Origin: Akkermansia muciniphila
Lineage (GTDB): Bacteria > Verrucomicrobiota > Verrucomicrobiia > Limisphaerales > BJHT01
DNA length: 64,000 bases
Direction of reading: 5' to 3'
NCBI GenBank assembly: GCA_945861535.1
Contig: CAMAUZ010000008.1
Coordinates: 61,734 to 125,733 of the forward strand
Part shown: one piece after another, positions 58,739-64,000 of the stretch
Layout: every line of letters begins with the position of its first letter
Numbering within the stretch: position 1 is the stretch's first letter
The notes under the pieces: model-generated
Database searches by the model: none
What the model was told of the DNA's origin: nothing
What the model saw: the letters and a program-made list of their open reading frames with translations, nothing else
Translations under genes and position numbers: made by a program

Positions 58739-61507
58739 TCATCTCGGTTCCGACTGGCCCAGCGGTGGCAGTGCATTGTCGCCGCTGGGTTCTTTTTTCA
58801 ACCGCCAACCCCAGCGCAGCAGGAGATTCAACACCGCCGGCAGAAACGTCAGCCCCGCCACCATGCACGTCGTCGTCCCCACCGCCATGATGAACCCCAG
58901 ACTCGCGATGCCCTGATGCTCAGCCAGCACCAGGCTGCCGAAGCCCGCGATCGTCGTCAGCCCCGACACCAGCACCGCCTTGCCCGTGCTCTTGGCGAGG
59001 ATGCCCGGGTTTCGCTCCTCGGCGAAGCGGTTGAGAATGTGGATGCCATTCGTCACGCCCACGCCGACCACCAGCGGCAGCGTCATGATGTTCGCCGGAT
59101 TGAACGGGATGCCGCGCCAGCCCATCACGCCGCCCATCCACACCGCGCCGATCAACACCGGCAGCAGCGCCAACACCACGCACGCAAGGCTCCGAAAATG
59201 CACGTACACCAGAATCGCAATGGCGATGAGCGAGTAATACGCGGCCTCGACATAGCTGTCCTTCAGCAGCGTGGTGTACTCGAGCAACTGCACCGGCGTG
59301 CCCGTCGCGTCGGGATCGACCGTGCGCAATTGCCGCACGAACTCCGCCTGCGGTTCGCGCTGCCACACGTCGTCCTTGGGATACACCTGCAGCAGATATT
59401 TCCCCGTCCGCCCGATGAAACGATTCCGCAGCGGCGCGGGCAGGTCCACAGCGCGCAGGCCTTCGCGGTCGTCCTGCGTCTGGATCGTGTGAAAGGTCTC
59501 GCGCAGGTCATCCAGCAGCGCCTGTTGAAACGCCGCCAACTGCGCCGCCGCCACCCCGGCGTCCGCGCTGAACATGCGTCGCCGCAACAGCGTGATGGCG
59601 TCGCTCACCTGCTGGAGCTGTTCGAGCAGTTTGGTGTCGCCCTCTTTTTTCACCTCGCCCGACGCCGCGCCGAGATAGCCCTGCAATGAAAACAGCGTCT
59701 GGCTTAACGCGGCCACCTCTACCGGGGCGCGGTCCGCCGGCGCGAAGGTGATCGCCGCGACGACCTCCTTGATCGTGCGGATGAGCTTGAGTTTCTCCGT
59801 CTGGTCCTCGCCCAAAAACTGGCTCATCGAGCGGACGTTGGACACCGCCGGCAACGCGCCGAGCCGCTTCTCCAGCGCCATCGCCTCGGGCAGCGAGTTG
59901 GCCACCACCGCGCCAAACAGCACCGAGTTCGAGGCCGAATTGATCAGCTTCTTTTCAAACACCACCGCCGGCAGCCCGGCCGACTGCATGTTCAGCAGAT
60001 TGTAGTCGAAACGGATCGTGCGGAACTGCCACACCGACGCGGCGCACAGCGCGACCGTGAGCAGCACCACCGTCACCGGCCGGTCCAGCCACAGCCGCTC
60101 CACGCGGGCGCGCACCTCGGTTTCCGGCGGCAGATTGCGGTCGAGCACGTTCTGCCGCCCGCGCAGCAGCAGCACCGGCAACAGCGTCATCATCGGCACG
60201 AGACAGATCAGCAGCCCGCCGCCCGAGATGATTCCCATCTCCTGGATGCCGCGGAAATCCGTGATGCCCATCGCAAAAAACGCGCCCGCCGTCGTGAAGC
60301 AGCCCGTGAAAATCCCCAGCCCCGTGTTCACCATCGCCTTCTCGATCGCCTCGTGCTCGGTCCGCCCGTGCCGCAGTTCCTCCTCGAACCGCGTCACCAG
60401 ATGCACCCCGAAATCAATCGCCAGCCCGATGAGGATCGGCGCGAACGTGATGGTGAGAATGTTCAAATGTCCGACCACCAGCGTGGTGTAGCCCATCGTG
60501 TAGCCAAGGCCGACAATCAGGCAGAGCGTGGCTTTCAGCGGGCGTCCCGTCTCGCTGTAGCCGTAGATGAAAATCAGCACCACGATCACCAGCGACACCA
60601 CCGTCGCCAGCAGCGTGTCGGATTGCGACTGGTTCATCTCGTCGAGCTCGAGCACGGGTTCGCCGGTGATGCCCGTGTTCACGCCGCCGACCTCGCGCTG
60701 CGTTTCCGTGACCAGTTCGCGCAGCCGCACGACGGCCTCGGCATTCAGCTTCTCCGAGCGCGCGTGCGCCGTGACGAGAAAAAGCCGACCTTGGTTAAAC
60801 GTGATGTAAATCTCCTGCTCCGCCTCCGCACTGTCGCCGAACAACGCCGCCAAGCCCGGCGACGGCGGCGTGCCCGGACGCAGCACCGAATCCGCCGCCT
60901 GCCCGAGGATGCGCCCGAGCGCCGGCAGCGCGGATACCAGCGAATCGTTCTCGGTATTGGTCTCGCGCTTGGCCGTGCGGAACTGCGTGTTCACGAGCTG
61001 GAACAGCGACGCCAGATTCGTCGTCACGGAAAACTTCTGCACGAACGGCATGAACTCCGTCAGCGTTTTGCGCAGCTCCACCAAATCCTTTTCCGGCACA
61101 AACAGCAGCGCCTTCGGCCCCATCATCTTCAGGTCGCCCTTGTAGAAAACGTCGGTGAACAGATTCGTCTCCGCCTCGAGCCGCGTCCCGAGCCGCTCGA
61201 CGAACTGGCGGTTTTTCTCCGGCCGCTCGCTCTCGACGATCACCACGAGATCGTCCTGGCCGGGAAACTCTTTTTTGAAACTAAGAAAATTGCGGTGGTA
61301 CTTTTTGTCCGCGCCGACGAGGTCATCGCGGCTCGCGGAGAAATCCAGCCGCAGCGCCGTGTACGCCAGGCACGCGATGAACAGCAGCACCTGCGGCCAC
61401 AGGAACCAGCGCGGATGCCGCTGCACCGCCCCCGCCAGCGCCGTCAACAGACGCACCGACACCGAAGGCTTTTCCGGCCCTGGCAGCGCCGCACTCACGC
61501 GACGCAC
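58739..61507 (-). CDS. MMPL/RND-family transporter (HpnN-like)
   Basis: 922 residues. An N-terminal membrane helix precedes a periplasmic loop, then two blocks of five to six helices. Block one includes ATVVSLVIVVLIFIYGYSET, LGYTMGYTTLVVGHLNIL and APILIGLAIDFGVHLVTRFEE; block two includes AIAILVYVHFRSLACVVLAL, NPANIMTLPLVVGVGVTNGI and GLTTIAGFGSLVLAEHQG. The pattern fits the hopanoid-associated RND transporter HpnN and relatives that move lipids to the outer membrane. No hpn or squalene genes are seen here. GTG at 61507 is used; GTG 61498, nine bases after GGGGGAAG, is an equally good start. Confidence 0.85.
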   Translation of the reverse strand: MRRVSAALPGPEKPSVSVRLLTALAGAVQRHPRWFLWPQVLLFIACLAYTALRLDFSASRDDLVGADKKYHRNFLSFKKEFPGQDDLVVIVESERPEKNRQFVERLGTRLEAETNLFTDVFYKGDLKMMGPKALLFVPEKDLVELRKTLTEFMPFVQKFSVTTNLASLFQLVNTQFRTAKRETNTENDSLVSALPALGRILGQAADSVLRPGTPPSPGLAALFGDSAEAEQEIYITFNQGRLFLVTAHARSEKLNAEAVVRLRELVTETQREVGGVNTGITGEPVLELDEMNQSQSDTLLATVVSLVIVVLIFIYGYSETGRPLKATLCLIVGLGYTMGYTTLVVGHLNILTITFAPILIGLAIDFGVHLVTRFEEELRHGRTEHEAIEKAMVNTGLGIFTGCFTTAGAFFAMGITDFRGIQEMGIISGGGLLICLVPMMTLLPVLLLRGRQNVLDRNLPPETEVRARVERLWLDRPVTVVLLTVALCAASVWQFRTIRFDYNLLNMQSAGLPAVVFEKKLINSASNSVLFGAVVANSLPEAMALEKRLGALPAVSNVRSMSQFLGEDQTEKLKLIRTIKEVVAAITFAPADRAPVEVAALSQTLFSLQGYLGAASGEVKKEGDTKLLEQLQQVSDAITLLRRRMFSADAGVAAAQLAAFQQALLDDLRETFHTIQTQDDREGLRAVDLPAPLRNRFIGRTGKYLLQVYPKDDVWQREPQAEFVRQLRTVDPDATGTPVQLLEYTTLLKDSYVEAAYYSLIAIAILVYVHFRSLACVVLALLPVLIGAVWMGGVMGWRGIPFNPANIMTLPLVVGVGVTNGIHILNRFAEERNPGILAKSTGKAVLVSGLTTIAGFGSLVLAEHQGIASLGFIMAVGTTTCMVAGLTFLPAVLNLLLRWGWRLKKEPSGDNALPPLGQSEPR

Positions 61508-61651
61508 CTTCCCCCGAACCGTCGTAGCCGCCGACGTGAGGAGGCGGACCGGGAGCGCCGGCGGCCCGCCCGCGAGTTTCTATTTCCGTGAAAACACCCG
61601 ACAATTTGTCGGCGAGAAGCCAGGGCTGCGAGGCAAAGCTCCCCATGCACA

Positions 61652-61864
61652 CTTAGCCGTGACGATGCAGCAGGAGCGCGGCCTTCAGGCCGCAGAAGCG
61701 TGGATGCGGTATAGGTCGAGCGAATTTCCAGACTCCTTTTTTGACTCACTAGATGGGGAGTGGAGTTACGCGTTCGGGTGGTTTGGAACGGTCGCTGCGG
61801 GTGGACGTTCCTGCGGCCTGAAGGCCGCGCTCCTGTCGTCCTCACTGCATCGCTACGGCTTAGG
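61652..61864 (+). repeat. ~215-bp MITE-like element, copy B
   Basis: Partner of 51261-51485 in opposite orientation. Terminal words AGCCGTGACGATGCAG and CTGCATCGCTACGGCT plus the inner palindromes make imperfect inverted ends. The central DNA (AGCGAATTTCCAGACTCC and onwards) is shared with copy A. Confidence 0.85.
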
Positions 61865-61942
61865 TAGGGCGCGTCTGTCCTCAGCGCGCCGCTTGCGCAC
61901 TCGAACGCTCCACCGGCGCGCTGAGGACAGACGCGCCCTACC
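61863..61942. repeat. Hairpin, GGTAGGGCGCGTCTGTCC type, 29-bp arms
   Basis: Arms 61863-61891 and 61914-61942 are exact complements; the same element as 45769-45846 with a different loop. It starts within two bases of the end of the ~215-bp element. The remainder of the gap to 62098 shows nothing recognisable. Confidence 0.92.
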
Positions 61943-62098
61943 AACCGCCAGCAATTCGGAAGTTTCAGGCGCGAAAACAGGTTTCTGGGACTGCTCGTCC
62001 TGACTGAACGCCGCGCCCGTCGGCGCACCCGCACCCGCCAGTTCTCCCTCACGATTTCACCCACCCGGCGCAGCCCGTTCCCCGCCGAATCACTCCGT

Positions 62099-62827
62099 TC
62101 ACTCCGGAAATTCGGCATTGGAATAAACTTCCTTCACGTCGTCGTTGTCCTCGAGCGCCTCGATCAGCCGCGTCACCGCCGTGCTCGCCGTCGCATCCGC
62201 CAGCTCCACCTTCAGCGTCGGCAGATACGTCACCTGCGCCGCCTCGCACTTGATGCCCTTGGCTTCGATCCGCTTGTTCACCGCGTCGAATGCCGCCGGC
62301 TCGGTGATCACCTCGTAACCCTCCGGCTCGGCCTTGAAATCTTCCGCGCCCGCGTCCAGCGCGACCTCCATCAGCTCGTCCTCCTTCGCCGCCTCGCGCG
62401 CGACGATGAACTGCCCCTTGCGCTGAAACAGCCGCGTCACCGCGCCGGCCGTGGCGATCGAGCCATGGTTCTTCGTCACCAGGCTGCGGATTTCCGCCGC
62501 CGTGCGATTGCGATTGTCCGTGGACAACTCGACCAGCATTGCCACGCCGTGCGGCCCATAAACCTCGTAGGTGAGATCCTCGTAATTCGCCCCGCCCTCG
62601 CCGCCCGTGCCCTTCTTGATCGCGCGGTCGATGTTCTCCGTCGGCATGTTCGAGCTGCGGCACTTGAGCAGCACCATGCGCAAGCGCGGGTTCATGTCCG
62701 GGTCGCCGCCCGCGAGCTTGGCGGCGATGGTGATTTCCTTCGAGAGCTTCGAGAAAATCTTGCCGCGCTTGGCGTCAATCGCGCCTTTGAAATGCTTGAG
62801 CTTCGCCCATTTGCTATGTCCAGCCAT
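62099..62827 (-). CDS. yebC: YebC/PmpR-family regulator
   Basis: 242 residues, the usual family length. Opening MAGHSKWAKLKHFKGAIDAK is followed by IFSKLSKEITIAAKLAGGDP, NMPTENIDRAIKKGTGG and YEVYGPHGVAMLVELSTDN, all diagnostic. YebC members are known as transcription regulators and, more recently, as factors that relieve ribosome stalling at proline-rich stretches. ATG 62827. Monocistronic by context. Confidence 0.95.
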   Translation of the reverse strand: MAGHSKWAKLKHFKGAIDAKRGKIFSKLSKEITIAAKLAGGDPDMNPRLRMVLLKCRSSNMPTENIDRAIKKGTGGEGGANYEDLTYEVYGPHGVAMLVELSTDNRNRTAAEIRSLVTKNHGSIATAGAVTRLFQRKGQFIVAREAAKEDELMEVALDAGAEDFKAEPEGYEVITEPAAFDAVNKRIEAKGIKCEAAQVTYLPTLKVELADATASTAVTRLIEALEDNDDVKEVYSNAEFPE

Positions 62828-62934
62828 AAGAGATGATCAGGTTAAACCGCTGCTGCTGTTGCTGCCAATGCTGCTTCCGTACCGCAGGCGTCCTCGCCTG
62901 GGAGTTCGCGCGGCGTCTCGCCGCACCGCGCGTG

Positions 62935-63070
62935 TGGGGCAGGCATCCTTGCCTGCCGGTTCACGGGGCATCCCTGCCCCGTGTTCCCGGTCCCGCCGCG
63001 CCGCGCCACCGCGGGGAACGGGCGGCACGGAGGCCGCCCGCACCGTCAGGCTGGAAGCCTGACCCACCTG
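62935..63070. repeat. GTGGGGCAGGCATCCTTGCC hairpin block, diverged copy
   Basis: Starts with GGGGCAGGCATCCTTGCCTGCC, then GGGGCATCCCTGCCCC, and ends with GTCAGGCTGGAAGCCTGACC. Closely related to 63609-63743, but its outer arms do not close. It occupies the gap between yebC and the YbjQ-like gene. Confidence 0.82.
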
Positions 63071-63080
63071 CCGCCCCGCT

Positions 63081-63449
63081 TCACGCCGCCACCACCGCTC
63101 CGCCTGCTCCACCCGGCGCGTTCTCGACCAACACCGCCGTCCCGTAACACAGCACTTCGGTAATGCCCGGCCCGATGTCCGTCGCGTCATACCGCACGCC
63201 GACCACCGCATTGGCCCCGCGCCCCGCCGCGTGCTCGAGCATCTGCCGGAACGCATCGTCCCGCGCCTGTTCGCAGAGCTGCGTGTAAATCGTGATGTTC
63301 CCGCCGAACAAACTCTGAATGCTCGCGCCGAAATTCCCGATGATCGACCGCGACCGCACCACGATCCCGCGCACCACCCCGAACGACCGCACCGTCCGGT
63401 AGCCCGGCAGCTCAAATGTCGTGGTGGTCAGCGGATGCGTCGTGCTCAT
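63081..63449 (-). CDS. YbjQ/UPF0145 heavy-metal-binding-like protein
   Basis: 122 residues from ATG 63449. The family pattern is [60 protein letters not shown] and [14 protein letters not shown]. It forms a small alpha/beta homo-oligomer; metal binding is proposed in the family but not certain. Function otherwise unknown. The longer start at 63473 is possible. Confidence 0.9.
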   Translation of the reverse strand: MSTTHPLTTTTFELPGYRTVRSFGVVRGIVVRSRSIIGNFGASIQSLFGGNITIYTQLCEQARDDAFRQMLEHAAGRGANAVVGVRYDATDIGPGITEVLCYGTAVLVENAPGGAGGAVVAA

Positions 63450-63551
63450 GCCAAGGCGCGGATTCAACAGCAAAGCCGTCCGCGCCCAAAGACATTTTTC
63501 GGAACGGAGCCGGGACCGCGTGCAATCGAACTTGGGCGAATCGAGTGAGTC

Positions 63552-63580
63552 GGTAGGGCGCGTCTGTCCTCAGCGCGCCG
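63552..63580 (+). repeat. Half-site of the GGTAGGGCGCGTCTGTCC hairpin
   Basis: Identical to the left arm of 61863-61942 but without the complementary right arm; instead the next repeat block (63609) follows. Confidence 0.85.
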
Positions 63581-63608
63581 CCGGAGTGACGATGCCCCCG
63601 CCCGGCGA

Positions 63609-63743
63609 GTGGGGCAGGCATCCTTGCCTGCCAGTTCACGGGGCATCCCTGCCCCGTGTTTCCAGGTCCGCTGTGAGTTCTCGGCCACGGAAACGGGCGG
63701 CAGGGATGCCGCCCGAACTGGCAGGCAAGGATGCCTGCCCCAC
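63609..63743. repeat. Inverted repeat, GTGGGGCAGGCATCCTTGCC type, 29-bp arms
   Basis: Arms 63609-63637 and 63715-63743 are exact complements, each containing its own GGCAGGCATCCTTGCC palindrome; nested inside are GGGGCATCCCTGCCCC and GGCGGCAGGGATGCCGCC. Confidence 0.92.
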
Positions 63744-64000
63744 CGCACCGGCGCACGCGCCGCCGCGGGTTTCCGGTGCCACTGCACCCGTACTCGCCGT
63801 TGGTTGTCAGAAACTCAGATGCACCTCGCACGTCCCGCCGCCGTATTTCCACCCAAATCCCCACGTAAGGAATGGAAAACCCGGTCCTCGCCCTTGTTGA
63901 CAAGGGTTTCAGGCGCTTCGACATGCAATACCGGTTGTCTGCAACATAAAAACGTGCGGCAGCCCTGTATTTATTGATCAGAACTGCATTTCGCAGTTCC
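63744..64000. other. Window end without recognised features
   Basis: No open frame with protein-like composition and no repeat found. The last ~60 bases are A/T-richer (TGTATTTATTGATCAG) and could precede a gene outside the window. Confidence 0.4.

Noticed and set aside
1..64000. Possible integron cassette array
   Set aside because: TA loci are frequent, but gene orientation varies, housekeeping genes lie between them, and no shared attC-like site flanks the cassettes.
1..64000. CRISPR array
   Set aside because: The repeats found are inverted or dispersed families with unequal spacing, not short direct repeats with regular unique spacers; no cas gene seen.
1..64000. tRNA or rRNA genes
   Set aside because: No cloverleaf with a T-arm GTTCRANNC and 3' acceptor, and no conserved rRNA stretches were found.

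Overview
The window is 64 kb of GC-rich bacterial chromosome that most resembles Verrucomicrobia (Pedosphaera-like) within the PVC superphylum. The evidence is an LpxC-FabZ fusion beside lpxA, a PVC-type membrane-bound dehydrogenase/cytochrome c protein with HEAT-like repeats (27737-31561), large secreted PQQ-propeller and heparinase-type proteins, DUF971, DUF5069 and DUF6941 proteins, a PPi-type phosphofructokinase, and extracellular proteins ending in the 'FFRLR' style typical of the phylum. It is a Gram-negative, lipid A-making cell: lpxA, lpxC-fabZ, an Mla lipid transport operon and a hopanoid/MMPL-type exporter are present. No tRNA, rRNA, CRISPR array, prophage or complete transposon was seen.

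Layout. 1-2000: two PIN-type toxin-antitoxin (TA) loci and a 263-bp duplication carrying a broken toxin 3' end. 2100-8000: a Tat-exported molybdopterin oxidoreductase divergent from pfp, then DUF971, DUF5069 and an RGG-rich protein. 8000-13000: two large secreted proteins. 13000-15800: BrnTA, a secreted metallo-beta-lactamase, and a nucleotidyltransferase pair. 15860-27450: a giant PQQ/malectin protein, DUF6941, an enolase-superfamily enzyme, topoisomerase IV subunit A, a RelE-like TA pair, a triple-repeat Spy-like protein and a glycerophosphodiesterase. 27700-35300: the PVC cytochrome protein, a membrane/propeller protein and a heparinase. 35266-37463: a decayed defence/TA island (truncated VapC, frameshifted DUF4325, Panacea pair). 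37677-45632: rluA, lpxA, lpxC-fabZ and a Pls/PosA-like NRPS. 45963-51023: methyltransferase, purH, glycosyltransferase, amidohydrolase. 51860-63449: DUF4912, mlaD/F/E, an 'LWPF' secreted protein, an MMPL exporter, yebC and a YbjQ-like protein.

How it fits together. Housekeeping functions (purine synthesis, lipid A, topology, phospholipid trafficking, glycolysis) are interleaved with small TA cassettes in varied states of decay. Clear operons are few: mlaEFD (overlapping), lpxC-fabZ/lpxA/rluA, and each TA pair.

The most striking feature is not a gene. Most intergenic gaps longer than about 200 bp contain a long inverted repeat (arms 20-51 bp, often nearly perfect), and these fall into several families recurring across the window, including a ~215-bp MITE-like unit present twice in opposite orientation. 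Some arms supply the stop codons of neighbouring genes. All homology statements rest on reading motifs by eye; no database search was run.
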